Below are positions 36,839 to 46,188 of a DNA stretch of 64,000 nt, piece after piece. The first letter of the stretch is position 1. Each line of letters begins with the position of its first letter. Location: contig NZ_KB910518.1 of the NCBI RefSeq assembly GCF_000374185.1, forward strand, positions 656,667 to 720,666. Reading direction: 5' to 3'. The DNA comes from Paenibacillus sp. HW567 (lineage in GTDB: Bacteria > Bacillota > Bacilli > Paenibacillales > Paenibacillaceae). The position numbers and the translations under genes were made by a program. The notes under the pieces are model-generated. The model was not told the DNA's origin, made no database searches, and saw only the letters and a program-made list of their open reading frames with translations.

Positions 36839-38230
36839 ATGCATATTGTCGTCGTTGGCCTGAATTACCGTACAGCACCTGTAGAGGTCAGGGAGCAGTT
36901 CGCTTTTGCCGAAAAGGATCTGCCTGCGGCACTGCATCAACTGATGCAGACCAAAAGCGTGCTGGAAGGGGTCGTCGTAGCCACCTGCAACCGGACGGAA
37001 ATTTATGTGGTCGTGGACCGGCTGCATATGTGCGGATATTTCATCCGCAGCTACATGGAGCAATGGTTCGGTGTAAAAAGCGATGTATTTACGCAGCATA
37101 TGTATATATATGAGGACGAGCAGGCGATTGCCCACCTGCTGCGCGTAACCTGCGGCCTGGATTCGATGGTGATCGGCGAGACGCAGATTCTGGGGCAGGT
37201 GCGCAGTGCCTTTTTGACGGCCCAAGCAGAAGGCGTAACGGGCACCTGGTTCAACCGGCTGTTCAAGCAGGCCGTAACGCTGGGCAAACGTGCGCATAGC
37301 GAGACTTCGATTGGCGAGAGTGCGGTTTCCGTCAGCTATGCGGCTGTTGAGCTGGGCAAGCGGATTTTTGGCATGTTCACCGGTAAAAAAGTGCTGATCC
37401 TCGGCGCCGGCAAAATGAGCGAGCTGACGGTGAAGCATCTGTACAGCAGCGGAGCGGCGGAGGTGATTGTCGCCAACCGCACGCTGGAACGTGCAGTAGA
37501 ACTGGCTGAGAAGTTCTCGGGGAAGCCGAGCACGATTGAAGAAGCGCTGAAGCGTCTGAATGAGGTAGATATTGTGATCAGCTCGACGGGAGCGGAGGGT
37601 TATGTGCTGACGGCTGACCGGGTAGCCGAAGGCATGAAGCGCCGCCCTTCGCGGCCGCTGTTCATGATTGATATTGCCGTTCCGCGCGACATTGATCCGG
37701 CGGCAGCAAATGTTCCGGATGTGTTCCTGTACGATATCGACGATCTGGAAGGCATTGTGGAGACCAATCTGGAAATGCGCCGCACGGAAGCGGCCAAGAT
37801 TGAAGTGATGATTGAAGAGGAGCTGGAGGAGTTCCAGATGTGGCTGAAGACGCTTGGCGTCAGACCGGTAATCCGCGCCCTCCAGGATAAATCAAACGGA
37901 ATTTATGAAGATACGATGGACAGTCTCTTCAACAAGCTGCCGGAGCTGGACGAGCACCAGCGTAAGGTGATCCGCCGGCTTACGAAAAGCATTGTGAATC
38001 AGATGATGCATGATCCGATCAATGTGATCAAAGAGCTGTCCGGCGGCAAGCAGGGCAACGAAGCGCTGGAGTATTTCACGCAGATCTTCGCGCTCCAGGA
38101 GCAGCTTGACACCAGCCCGGATGGCGGCAGCCCTGCGCAGCCGCAGCCGATGGAAGCTGAACGCTCCTCCGCCAGCGAGTTCACGCTGCCCAAGGCAGTC
38201 TTCGCTCCGGCAGGCCTGCTGGGCGGGTGA
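36839..38230 (+). CDS. hemA: Glutamyl-tRNA reductase
   Basis: Reduces glutamyl-tRNA to glutamate-1-semialdehyde, the first committed step of C5 haem synthesis. The 463-residue protein has the catalytic cysteine in VVATCNRTEIYVV, GLDSMVIGETQILGQVR, and an NADPH-binding motif VLILGAGKMSELTVKHL. A helical dimerisation domain occupies the last 120 residues. It opens the haem operon, and its stop overlaps the GTG of hemX. Confidence 0.96.
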   Translation: MHIVVVGLNYRTAPVEVREQFAFAEKDLPAALHQLMQTKSVLEGVVVATCNRTEIYVVVDRLHMCGYFIRSYMEQWFGVKSDVFTQHMYIYEDEQAIAHLLRVTCGLDSMVIGETQILGQVRSAFLTAQAEGVTGTWFNRLFKQAVTLGKRAHSETSIGESAVSVSYAAVELGKRIFGMFTGKKVLILGAGKMSELTVKHLYSSGAAEVIVANRTLERAVELAEKFSGKPSTIEEALKRLNEVDIVISSTGAEGYVLTADRVAEGMKRRPSRPLFMIDIAVPRDIDPAAANVPDVFLYDIDDLEGIVETNLEMRRTEAAKIEVMIEEELEEFQMWLKTLGVRPVIRALQDKSNGIYEDTMDSLFNKLPELDEHQRKVIRRLTKSIVNQMMHDPINVIKELSGGKQGNEALEYFTQIFALQEQLDTSPDGGSPAQPQPMEAERSSASEFTLPKAVFAPAGLLGG

Positions 38231-39060
38231 ACAAGATGCAACTGCTGAACGGAATATATGATGCCGCTCTGCTGCTATATGCTCTGAGCCTGCTGTTTGT
38301 TTTCTCGGATTGCCTTCGGCGTAATCCGGGTGGAAAGCGGCTGGGCACAGGGCTTCTTGTTGTTGTAGGGATTTTGCAGGCTGCAGGTCTGGCAATCCGC
38401 TTCAGCCAGGAGCGGGGCTTGCCGATTTTCACGCCCTATGACTTCCTCTTCTGGTTTTCTTTCATTATTGTGCTGACTTCGCTTGCGGTGGCGTACACGC
38501 GCGGCGGCGAGTTTATAATTCTGCTGCTGAGCATGGCGGGCTTCAGTGTTTTTCTGCTGAACCGGGTCTGGCTGACTGCTGTGGATCATACACTTCAGAG
38601 CTGGAGTGCGGTGCACGGCTGGCTGGCGCTGCATATTATTTTGGCCAATTTGAGCTTTGGCGCACTGACACTGGGGACGGTATTTGCCATAATGTATTTG
38701 TTCCTGCATACACGGCTGAAGCATAAAAAGTGGGATGACCGCATCCGCCGCCTGCCCAGCCTGGAGACGATGGACAAATATTCGCATACAGCTATCCTTG
38801 CCGGTGTTCCGCTGCTGCTGGCTTCACTGGTGCTGGCCGGTATGTCAATTGTCGCCGAGGGGCGGACTCCGCTGTTCATGGATTCCAAGGTGCTGACCAC
38901 GCTTGTCGGGCTTGCCGTGTACATCACCTATCTCTTCCTCAAGCGCTCTGCCCGCCGCAGCGGCACCTCCATGGCCCGTTGGGCCATTGCCGGTTACGGA
39001 TTTATCATCCTGAACTTCCTGCTCAACTCCTGGTCCGAGTTTCATGGCTGGGGCGGGTGA
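38227..39060 (+). CDS. hemX: HemX-like/CcsA-type membrane protein
   Basis: 277 residues with about eight hydrophobic helices and the cytochrome c assembly (CcsA/HemX) pattern, including a C-terminal WSEFHGWGG. In Bacillus subtilis HemX lowers HemA level. It is translationally coupled to hemA (GTGA overlap); an ATG three codons downstream is an alternative start. There is no terminator between it and the minisatellite that follows. Confidence 0.85.
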   Translation: MNKMQLLNGIYDAALLLYALSLLFVFSDCLRRNPGGKRLGTGLLVVVGILQAAGLAIRFSQERGLPIFTPYDFLFWFSFIIVLTSLAVAYTRGGEFIILLLSMAGFSVFLLNRVWLTAVDHTLQSWSAVHGWLALHIILANLSFGALTLGTVFAIMYLFLHTRLKHKKWDDRIRRLPSLETMDKYSHTAILAGVPLLLASLVLAGMSIVAEGRTPLFMDSKVLTTLVGLAVYITYLFLKRSARRSGTSMARWAIAGYGFIILNFLLNSWSEFHGWGG

Positions 39061-39144
39061 AGGGGCGAAGAAGGAAGTAAGGTATAAGAAAGAGTGATAC
39101 TTGAAAGGGTTCACTTTGAGCTTGGTGGTAGTAAAATTGAGAGT

Positions 39145-39530
39145 AGAGTGACGGTGATTCCGGCTGGAGCGGGAGCGGAGGGCTTGGGATGACGGTGGTT
39201 TGCGCTGGAGTGGGAGCAGAGAGCTTGAGATGATGGTGGTTCACGCTGGAGCGGGGCAGAGGGTTTGAGATGACGGAGGTTCACGCTGGAGCGGGAGCAG
39301 AGGGCTTGAGATGATGGTGGTTCGCGCGGGAGTGGGAGCAGAGAGCTTGAGATGATGGTGGTTCACGCTGGAGTGGGAGCAGAGGGCTTGAGATGACGGA
39401 GGTTCACGCTGGAGTGGGAGCAGAGAGCTTGGAGTGACGGTGATTCCGGTTGTAGCGGGAGCAGAGGGCTTGAGATGATGGTGGTTCCGACTGGAACGTG
39501 AGCGGAGAGCTTGGGTAGTGTCCTCGGCTT
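39145..39530. repeat. 41-bp tandem repeat (minisatellite), about nine copies
   Basis: A unit of 41 bp built around GCTTGAGATGATGGTGGTTC and GCTGGAGCGGGAGCAGAG recurs near 39182, 39223, 39264, 39306, 39347, 39388, 39429, 39470 and 39511, with small variation. It is GC-rich and purine-biased on the + strand. Both strands show chance open frames that only reflect the repeat period. It separates hemX from the sirohaem gene. No function is evident. Confidence 0.85.
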
Positions 39531-39585
39531 CTTGGAGTTCAGACCAGGGGAGACGTTACTAGAGCTGGAGTAGGAGTGTGGCTTC

Positions 39586-40233
39586 ATGGTGAAGTATTTC
39601 CCCATCATGCTGGATCTGAAAGACCAGCGTGTGGTGGTCATCGGCGGCGGCGCGGTAGCGGAGCGCAAGGTGGGCACGCTTGTAGAGGCTGGAGCGGTAG
39701 TGGTTCTGGTCAGCCCTACGCTGACCGGGACGTTAACCGCGCTGGCCGAGGCGGGGCGGCTGAGCTGGATCAGCCGCCGCTATGCCCCCGGAGATCTGAC
39801 GGGGGCATTCCTGGTATACGCCGCCACTGATGAGGCGGCGGTTAATGAGGCGGTGGCCCAGGAAGCGCGAAGCCTGGGCCTTCCGGTGAATGTAGCCAGC
39901 CGGGCCGAGGCTGGCAGCTTCATTACCCCCGGCGTGCTCCGCCGGGGGCGGCTGACGGTCGCCGTGTCGACCTCAGGCGCGGGACCGTCAGCCGCTGCGA
40001 AGATTACTGAGCAGTTGGCTGATGTGCTCGGCGAAGAATATGAGCCGTATTTGGATTTTTTGCATGAGCTGCGGACCGAGATCAAGCGCAGGGAGCAGTC
40101 TCCAGAGGCGCGCGGACGGCTTCTGCGCAGGCTGGGGAATCTCGACGTGTTGAATGAGATGAGACAGGGCACCTTTATAGAGTGGAGCGCGGAGAAGATC
40201 ACCCGCTGGATTGCCAGCAACCGGGAGGGCTAG
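39586..40233 (+). CDS. Precorrin-2 dehydrogenase/sirohydrochlorin ferrochelatase-like protein
   Basis: The 215-residue protein has the N-terminal NAD-binding fold (VVVIGGGAVAERKV, about residues 14-27) typical of Met8p, the CysG N-terminal domain and SirC/YlnF proteins. VNVASRAEAGSFITPGVLRRG is the next family motif. It would oxidise precorrin-2 to sirohydrochlorin, leading to sirohaem. TAGGAG lies ahead of the ATG. Its partner methyltransferase is the N-terminal half of the fusion at 43448, so the sirohaem branch is embedded in the haem operon. Confidence 0.88.
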   Translation: MVKYFPIMLDLKDQRVVVIGGGAVAERKVGTLVEAGAVVVLVSPTLTGTLTALAEAGRLSWISRRYAPGDLTGAFLVYAATDEAAVNEAVAQEARSLGLPVNVASRAEAGSFITPGVLRRGRLTVAVSTSGAGPSAAAKITEQLADVLGEEYEPYLDFLHELRTEIKRREQSPEARGRLLRRLGNLDVLNEMRQGTFIEWSAEKITRWIASNREG

Positions 40234-40756
40234 AGCAGCAACACATCTAAATTAGTGGTTTAGGGCCGAGTCTTTGTGGTTGGGGGAGAGAGGGATTCGT
40301 CATATCCATCCTCCTGATCCAAACGGACCGTAAAGTCTTTATTTTCACGAGGGGATACATTTCGTAGAGTTAACGGACCGTAAAGCGCTTATTGCCTCTT
40401 CGGCAGGTGAATTCGAGGTAAATATCCGCCAATAACGGCGCTGGAGTCCGTTCACTTGCAGAAAAATGACTTTCTGTAGAAATAAGAGCTGCTCAGTCCG
40501 TAAACAAACGGGCAGCCTCTTCCGAGTAGGAGATGATTCTGTTCGTGCGGCCTGATACGCCTGCGGTGTGATCTCCACGTCCTAATCCGTTCGGTGGAGA
40601 ATCGTTTGAACTCCAATACTTAAAGCTTGACGATTTACTAGAGTGCTGGCTTGCGGCAAATTGGGCGGAACATCGGAGCGGAGGGCAGGGGGACAACTGG
40701 GGACTCAGGAGGAAAGCCGACGGCCAGTGTGTGTGGAATAACGGCAGAAATGCGGT
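40234..40756. repeat. Noncoding region with short dispersed repeats
   Basis: About 520 bp without a gene. The 14-mer AACGGACCGTAAAG occurs twice (near 40324 and 40374), each next to CTTTATT or CGCTTATTG. From about 40700 the sequence matches the hairpin-repeat array continued after the IS element (GTGTGTGGAATAACGGCAGA). This indicates that the IS landed inside that array. Confidence 0.6.
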
Positions 40757-40823
40757 TAGTATAGAAAGTGGACACCATGTAAGAACATGAGATAATGAGC
40801 TTACACGAAAGAGGTGTCCGAGA

Positions 40824-41120
40824 ATGAAAGAAGTACGACAGAGCTATAATGAAGACTTCAAACGACAGACGGTACAGTTCATCCAGGGCCAAACGAAGTC
40901 GATTCCGGAGTTATCCGTGGAGCTGGGGGTCCCCGTGGGAACGCTGCGCCAATGGATGCGTAAATATCGTCAATGGAAACATGAGCCTGCAGCCGTTGGG
41001 GAAACGGTCCAGCAGCAGGCCAAGCTTTTAAAACAACAAGAAGCAGAAATTCAGGATCTGAAAGAAGAGCTCGCCATCTTAAAAAAAGCCGTGCACATCT
41101 TCAGCAAGGAAAGAAACTAA
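40824..41120 (+). CDS. IS3-family transposase OrfA
   Basis: The 98-residue DNA-binding subunit has a helix-turn-helix (FKRQTVQFIQ, then IPELSVELGVPVGTLRQWM) and a leucine-zipper-like C-terminus (LLKQQEAEIQDLKEELAILK). It binds the terminal repeats. AAAGAGGTGTCCGAGA precedes the ATG. Near its end the A7G run at 41081-41088 is a typical slippery site for a -1 shift into orfB. Confidence 0.92.
   Translation: MKEVRQSYNEDFKRQTVQFIQGQTKSIPELSVELGVPVGTLRQWMRKYRQWKHEPAAVGETVQQQAKLLKQQEAEIQDLKEELAILKKAVHIFSKERN
41081..41088 (+). promoter_or_regulatory. Programmed -1 frameshift site of the IS3 element
   Basis: Seven A followed by G near the end of orfA. The -1 frame is open from here into orfB (reading QFIEDHRSTFRLEKM), so a fused OrfAB transposase can be made, as is known for the IS3 family. 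Confidence 0.75.
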
Positions 41121-41167
41121 CTTTCCAATTTATCGAAGATCATCGCTCCACCTTCCGATTAGAGAAG

Positions 41168-42004
41168 ATGTGCCAAGTCCTTCAGGTGTCAAAGAGCGGA
41201 TATTACAAATGGCTAGCGCAAAAAGGTCAGGAGAATAGCATCCAGAAGCGAAGAGAGACCCTTACTTCCCGCCTCACGTGGCTTTTTCACGACCATAACG
41301 GCGTCTACGGAAGCCCTAAACTTACCGATATCCTTCGGAAGGAAGGGTGGAAGGTGTCTGAGCGCCTGGTAGGCAAGCTTATGCGGGAGCAAGGGCTTCG
41401 TTCCTGTAGCGCGCAAAAATATAAGGTGCAGACGACAGACTCCAACCACGAGTATCCTATTGCCCCCAATCATTTGGATCAGACTTTTGTGACGACGGCT
41501 CCGAACAAGGTGTGGATGGTAGACATTACGTATATTCGTTGCAAGGAAAGCCGGTTGTATTTAGCGAGCGTTATGGACTTGTATACTCGAAAGATCGTGG
41601 GCTGGAAGCTGTACGACCACATGAAAAAAGAATTAGTCCTCGAAGCCTTACAGGAAGCCTATAAGGCAAAGAAACCACCGGAAGGGTTGATCCATCATTC
41701 CGACCAGGGGGCGCAGTATGCTTCTACGGAGTACCGCGAGCAGCTCGTCACCTACAAAATGAAGGCAAGTATGAGTCGAAAGGGAAACTGTTACGATAAT
41801 GCGTGTATCGAGTCGTTCCACAGTGTGCTGAAAAAAGAGTGTGTGTACCGTACCCGGTTTAAGACCAAGCAAGAAGCACAGCAGAAAATCTTTGAGTATA
41901 TTGAGCTCTTTTACAACCGGAAACGCATTCATGGTTCTTTAGGTTATCTATCACCAGACCGGTTTGAGTCCCAGTACTACAAGAATCTAAGTGCTTGCTC
42001 TTAA
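41168..42004 (+). CDS. IS3-family transposase OrfB (DDE integrase domain)
   Basis: 278 residues from the first ATG, but translation probably enters by frameshift about 80 bp earlier. The catalytic triad is visible: VWMVDITYIRC (first Asp), HHSDQGAQYAS (second Asp) and YDNACIESFHSVLKKE (Glu). The preceding HTH_21 region has HNGVYGSPKLTDILR. It has full length and no stops. A decayed relative lies on the other strand at 18.6-18.8 kb. Confidence 0.93.
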   Translation: MCQVLQVSKSGYYKWLAQKGQENSIQKRRETLTSRLTWLFHDHNGVYGSPKLTDILRKEGWKVSERLVGKLMREQGLRSCSAQKYKVQTTDSNHEYPIAPNHLDQTFVTTAPNKVWMVDITYIRCKESRLYLASVMDLYTRKIVGWKLYDHMKKELVLEALQEAYKAKKPPEGLIHHSDQGAQYASTEYREQLVTYKMKASMSRKGNCYDNACIESFHSVLKKECVYRTRFKTKQEAQQKIFEYIELFYNRKRIHGSLGYLSPDRFESQYYKNLSACS

Positions 42005-42030
42005 ATAGTGTCCACTTTCTTGACAGAGGT

Positions 42031-42380
42031 CCAGAAATGCCGTTGCTTGAGGTGGAATTGGCTAGTGCACCTGAAATAGCGGCAGGAATGCCGTTATTTG
42101 AGCGGAAATTGGCCGTCACGAGTGAAATAGCGGCAGAAATTCCATTAATTGAGCCGGAATCAGCCAGTGTGTGTGGAATAACGGCAGAAATGCCGTTGCT
42201 TGAGGTGGAATCGGCTAGTGCACGTGAAATAGCGGCAGGAATGCCGTTATTTGAGCGGAAATTGGCCGTCACGAGTGAAATAGCGGCAGAAATGCCATTA
42301 ATTGAGCCGGAATCAGCCAGCGTGTGCAGAATAACGGCAGAAATGCCGTTATTTGAGCCGAAACATGCGAACGGGTGAAG
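42031..42380 (+). repeat. Array of 51-bp hairpin-forming repeats with a 153-bp higher-order period
   Basis: Consecutive 51-bp units of three types repeat as a 153-bp block about two and a half times. Each unit carries a short palindrome, for example AACGGCA-GAAA-TGCCGTT (42180-42197 and 42333-42350), which forms a 7-bp stem with a GNRA-type tetraloop as RNA. A 127-codon open frame runs through because 51 is a multiple of three. It has no ribosome site and begins inside the IS end, so it is not considered a gene. The array ends about 40 bp before hemC. Confidence 0.8.
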
Positions 42381-42417
42381 AATAGCGGCAGAGGCAGGTT
42401 ACCAGGAGGGATGAAGG

Positions 42418-43443
42418 ATGCGGAAGATTATTGTTGGCAGCAGACAAAGTGCTTTGGCGCTCACGCAGACAGGGCAGGTGATTGCGGATCTGGAGCGGCT
42501 GAGCGGGGAGCATGGCTTCGGGTTTACCTTTGAGGTGCATAGAATTGTTACCAAAGGGGACCGCATTCTTGATGTTACTTTGTCCAAGGTAGGCGGCAAG
42601 GGGCTGTTTGTAAAGGAAATCGAGCAGGCGCTGTTGGCTAAAGAGATTGATATGGCTGTACATAGTATGAAGGACATGCCTTCTGAATTGCCAGAGGGCT
42701 TAATGAACGGCGCGGTGCCGCGACGTGTTGATCCGCGCGACTGTCTGATCTCGAATGGCGGCCTGGCGCTGGCTGATTTGCCTCAAGGCGCACGCGTGGG
42801 CACGAGCAGCCTGCGCCGCTCCAGCCAGCTCGCCGCCTTGCGGCCCGATCTGAAGATTGAGCCGGTCCGCGGTAATATCGACTCGCGGCTGCGCAAGCTG
42901 GAGAGCGGTGAATATGACGCGATCCTCCTGGCTGCGGCGGGTTTGACGCGGATGGGCTGGCAGGACCGTGTGACGGCTTATCTGCCGCCGGAGGTCTGTC
43001 TGCCCGCTGTGGGGCAAGGTGCACTCGGAATCGAGTGCCGGACGGAAGACGCCGGGCTGCGGAAGCTGCTGGCGTTGTACAATAATGAGCAGACGGCGCT
43101 GACCGTGGCCGCGGAGCGGACTTTTCTTGGAGCGTTGAATGGGGGCTGCCAGGTGCCGATTGGTGCTTACGCGGTGCTGGAAGGTAAAGCAGGAGAAGCC
43201 GCTGTATTGGCGGAAAAGAACGATGCTGGCAGCATGATCGCTCAGGGTGAGTCCAGCGCAGCTTCAGCATCACACGCATCTACTCCGCTGATCACGTTGA
43301 CAGGAATGGTGGGAACGCCGGACGGATCGTTGATTTTGAAGGAAACCTGCACCGGGGAAGATCCGGTACAGCTTGGCGAAGAGGTTGCGAGAAAGCTTAT
43401 CGCCAGGGGAGCGGAACAGATTTTGGCGGATGCAAGGGGATGA
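42418..43443 (+). CDS. hemC: Porphobilinogen deaminase (hydroxymethylbilane synthase)
   Basis: Polymerises four porphobilinogens to hydroxymethylbilane. The 341-residue protein opens with [15 protein letters not shown] and has [35 protein letters not shown] and the dipyrromethane-cofactor cysteine in [19 protein letters not shown] and GAAGG precede the ATG. It follows the repeat array in the haem operon and its stop lies 4 bp before the cobA-hemD fusion. Confidence 0.96.
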   Translation: MRKIIVGSRQSALALTQTGQVIADLERLSGEHGFGFTFEVHRIVTKGDRILDVTLSKVGGKGLFVKEIEQALLAKEIDMAVHSMKDMPSELPEGLMNGAVPRRVDPRDCLISNGGLALADLPQGARVGTSSLRRSSQLAALRPDLKIEPVRGNIDSRLRKLESGEYDAILLAAAGLTRMGWQDRVTAYLPPEVCLPAVGQGALGIECRTEDAGLRKLLALYNNEQTALTVAAERTFLGALNGGCQVPIGAYAVLEGKAGEAAVLAEKNDAGSMIAQGESSAASASHASTPLITLTGMVGTPDGSLILKETCTGEDPVQLGEEVARKLIARGAEQILADARG

Positions 43444-43447
43444 GGGA

Positions 43448-44995
43448 ATGACAGGGAAGGTCTATTTGGTTGGCGCAGGTCCCGGGGATGCGAAGCTGAT
43501 TACAATTAAAGGCCGGGAATGCATTCAGAAGGCGGATGTGCTGGTGTACGACCGGCTGGCTAGTCCAAGACTGCTTCAATGGATGAAACCCGGCGGGCAA
43601 AAAATATACGTAGGCAAGCTGCCTGACCGCCACACGATGAAGCAGGAGGATATTAACCAGTTGCTTGTGGATTTGGCGCTTGAGGGCAAGACGGTGGTGC
43701 GGCTGAAGGGCGGAGACCCGACGATTTTTGGCCGTGTGGGTGAAGAGGCGGAGCTGCTTCGCAGGCATGGCATTTACTATGAGATTGTGCCGGGGATTAC
43801 CTCGGCAATCAGTGTCCCGGCTTATGCCGGCATTCCGGTAACCCACCGGGACCTGGCTTCCTCCCTGTCCATTATTACAGGGCATGAGAGCCCGGATAAG
43901 CTGGACCATTCCATTCATTGGGATAAGGTGACGAATGCTACGGGGACGCTGGTTTTCCTCATGGGGGTTGCCAAAATCGGGTATATCAGCGCCCAGTTGA
44001 TCAAGCACGGGCGGCCGCCGCAGACGCCGGTGGCGCTGGTGCGCTGGGGCACGCGGGCGGATCAGGAGACGCTGACGGGCACGCTTGCCGACATCGAGGC
44101 GAAGGTGAAGGCGGCGGATTTTCAGCCGCCGGCGGTAATTGTCGTCGGCGAGGTGGTGCTGCAGCGCGAGCAGCTCATGTGGGTAGAGGCGCTGCCGCTG
44201 TTCGGCAAGCGCATTGTGGTTACACGCGCCCGCAGCCAGGCAAGCGAGCTGGTGGACCGGATTGAGGAGCTCGGCGGCGAGCCCTACGAGTTCCCTGTTA
44301 TTGAGACGATTCTGCCCGAAGGCGAGGAGCAGAGAGCAAGCATTGCCGCCGCGCTGGCGGCGCTGGAAGAATACGATTACGTATTCTTCACCAGCGCGAA
44401 CGGCGTGGAGTTTTTTTGGCGCCACCTGGCGGAGCTGAAGGTGGACGTCCGGGGGCTGCACCACGCAGCTATCGGCGCGGTGGGTCCGGCCACAGCCGCT
44501 GCGCTGGCGCAGCGCGGGCTGATGGCCGAAGAGCTGCCTGGACGCTTCCAGGCAGAGGGGCTGCTTGAAGCCTTCGGCTCAAGGCTGCAGCCGGGGCAGA
44601 AGGTGCTGCTTCCGCGCGGCGATCTGGCGCGGGAATGGCTGCCGGACAAGCTGCGTGAGCTTGGGCTGCAGGTGACCGAAGTGGACACCTATGAGACGGT
44701 GGTGACCGGGGAGGATGATATTGAGCTGCTTAAGCTGCTGGAAGAGAAGCGTATTCATGCGATTACCTTCACCAGTTCCTCAACTGTGCGCAATTTCATC
44801 AGCATCCTGAAGCGGATGGGGCTGGAAGACCCGCTTCCGCTGCTTGCAGACATCACAATAGCCTGCATTGGACCTGTAACGGAGAAAACTGCCGTAGAGG
44901 CTGGGCTTACACCGGGATTGCTCCCTGCCGAAGCGACGATGGAAGCTTTGGTGCAGGAGCTCTGCCGCTGGAATGAGACAACGCGGCTGAGATAG
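43448..44995 (+). CDS. cobA-hemD: Uroporphyrinogen-III C-methyltransferase/uroporphyrinogen-III synthase fusion
   Basis: The 515-residue fusion has an N-terminal SUMT domain (about residues 1-245: KVYLVGAGPGDAKLITIKG, DVLVYDRLASPRLL, VRLKGGDPTIFGRVGEE, GITSAISVPAYAGIPVTHR). Its C-terminal HemD domain (about 255-510) has RIVVTRARSQASELVDRI-like and FTSANGVEFFW motifs. The HemD half cyclises hydroxymethylbilane to uroporphyrinogen III; the CobA half methylates it to precorrin-2 for sirohaem. Linking them puts the branch point on one polypeptide. ATG 43448 is chosen; an upstream extension from 43373 overlaps hemC. Confidence 0.95.
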   Translation: MTGKVYLVGAGPGDAKLITIKGRECIQKADVLVYDRLASPRLLQWMKPGGQKIYVGKLPDRHTMKQEDINQLLVDLALEGKTVVRLKGGDPTIFGRVGEEAELLRRHGIYYEIVPGITSAISVPAYAGIPVTHRDLASSLSIITGHESPDKLDHSIHWDKVTNATGTLVFLMGVAKIGYISAQLIKHGRPPQTPVALVRWGTRADQETLTGTLADIEAKVKAADFQPPAVIVVGEVVLQREQLMWVEALPLFGKRIVVTRARSQASELVDRIEELGGEPYEFPVIETILPEGEEQRASIAAALAALEEYDYVFFTSANGVEFFWRHLAELKVDVRGLHHAAIGAVGPATAAALAQRGLMAEELPGRFQAEGLLEAFGSRLQPGQKVLLPRGDLAREWLPDKLRELGLQVTEVDTYETVVTGEDDIELLKLLEEKRIHAITFTSSSTVRNFISILKRMGLEDPLPLLADITIACIGPVTEKTAVEAGLTPGLLPAEATMEALVQELCRWNETTRLR

Positions 44996-45141
44996 GCCGT
45001 GGACGAAAAATTGTTTTTTGAAAAAAGGCTTCTGCACGCAGACAAGATAAATATATCGCTGCAGTCAAAGCATGGATGGAATCATAGCTGCATTTAATGC
45101 TCGATTTGTGTAGATATTTACATATACAGGAGGATGAAAAA

Positions 45142-46140
45142 ATGGGTTTTCCAATTTCGCGTCACCGCCGTTTGCGCGGGACAGCCGGAATCCGCGGAAT
45201 GGTGCGGGAGACGGTACTGAATACGCTGGATTTCATCCAGCCGATTTTTGTAACGCATGGAACAGGTATCAAAAATGAGATCGGCTCGATGCCGGGCGTG
45301 TACCATTTTTCGCTGGATACGCTGAAGGAAGAGGTTGACGAGATTGCCGCGCTGGGCATCCCGGCTGTGCTGCTGTTCGGGATTCCCGAAACGAAGGATG
45401 CTGTGGGCTCTTCCGCGTTCGCGGAGGATGGCATCGTTCAGGAGGCTACACGGCTGATTAAAGAGTGGTACCCTGAGCTGCTGGTGGTGGCGGATACCTG
45501 TCTGTGCGAGTTCACGGACCACGGGCATTGCGGCATGGTTCATACCCATACGGTCAACGGTGTGGTTCACGGCGATGTGATCAACGATGCTTCGCTGGAG
45601 CTGCTGACCCGTACGGCGGTATCCCAGGCCCGGGCGGGGGCGGATATTATTGCTCCTTCCAATATGATGGATGGCTTCGTGCAGGCGATCCGTGCCGGAC
45701 TCGATGAGAACGGGTTCGAGCATGTGCCGATTATGTCTTATTCAGTAAAATATGCTTCAGCCTTCTACGGTCCTTTCCGTGAAGCCGCTGATTCCGCACC
45801 GCAGTTCGGCAACCGCAAAACGTACCAGATGGACCCGGCCAATCTGCGAGAGGCGATCCGCGAAGCGGATTCCGATGTGCTGGAAGGCGCAGATATGCTG
45901 ATGGTAAAACCTGCCCTGGCTTATCTGGATGTGATCCGCACCATCCGTGACCAATTCGATCTGCCGCTGGTCGCTTATAATGTGAGCGGAGAGTACTCTA
46001 TGGTCAAAGCGGCTGCACAGCAGGGCTGGATTGATGAGCAGGCCGTAGTCCTGGAAATGCTGACCGGGATGAAACGCGCCGGAGCGGATATTATCATTAC
46101 TTACTTTGCCAAAGATGCGGCCCGCTGGCTGCGCGGCTAA
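45142..46140 (+). CDS. hemB: Delta-aminolevulinic acid dehydratase (porphobilinogen synthase)
   Basis: Condenses two 5-aminolevulinates to porphobilinogen. The 332-residue protein has [14 protein letters not shown], consistent with the cysteine-rich zinc site. [17 protein letters not shown] and [12 protein letters not shown] hold the two active-site lysines. CAGGAGG eight bases before ATG 45142 fixes the start; the frame opens upstream at 45097 without a ribosome site. The 146-bp gap after the fusion gene shows no clear terminator. Confidence 0.96.
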   Translation: MGFPISRHRRLRGTAGIRGMVRETVLNTLDFIQPIFVTHGTGIKNEIGSMPGVYHFSLDTLKEEVDEIAALGIPAVLLFGIPETKDAVGSSAFAEDGIVQEATRLIKEWYPELLVVADTCLCEFTDHGHCGMVHTHTVNGVVHGDVINDASLELLTRTAVSQARAGADIIAPSNMMDGFVQAIRAGLDENGFEHVPIMSYSVKYASAFYGPFREAADSAPQFGNRKTYQMDPANLREAIREADSDVLEGADMLMVKPALAYLDVIRTIRDQFDLPLVAYNVSGEYSMVKAAAQQGWIDEQAVVLEMLTGMKRAGADIIITYFAKDAARWLRG

Positions 46141-46188
46141 ATGCCCCGGCGGCTAGCCGGGAATATGAACAGGACTGGAGTGGAGATC

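Larger units (their letters stand above)
40757..42027 (+). mobile_element. IS3-family insertion sequence, about 1.27 kb
   Basis: Complete element with terminal inverted repeats sharing GAAAGTGGACAC (left end 40763-40774; right end as its complement near 42009-42020). Two overlapping transposase frames are linked by a frameshift site. The triplet GGT flanks both proposed ends (40754-40756 and 42028-42030) as a possible target duplication. Both frames are intact, so the element may be active. It interrupts the hairpin-repeat array between the sirohaem gene and hemC. Confidence 0.85.

Noticed and set aside
39363..39677. Reverse-strand open frames over the 41-bp repeats and the sirohaem gene start
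   Set aside because: Repetitive low-complexity translation, no ribosome site, and overlap with a well-supported gene.
41995..42378. 127-codon open frame through the hairpin repeats
   Set aside because: It begins inside the IS end, has no ribosome site, and stays open only because the 51-bp repeat is a multiple of three.
43397..44464. 355-codon reverse-strand frame opposite cobA-hemD
   Set aside because: GC-rich antisense shadow of a clear gene; composition is typical of mirrored codons, with no motif.
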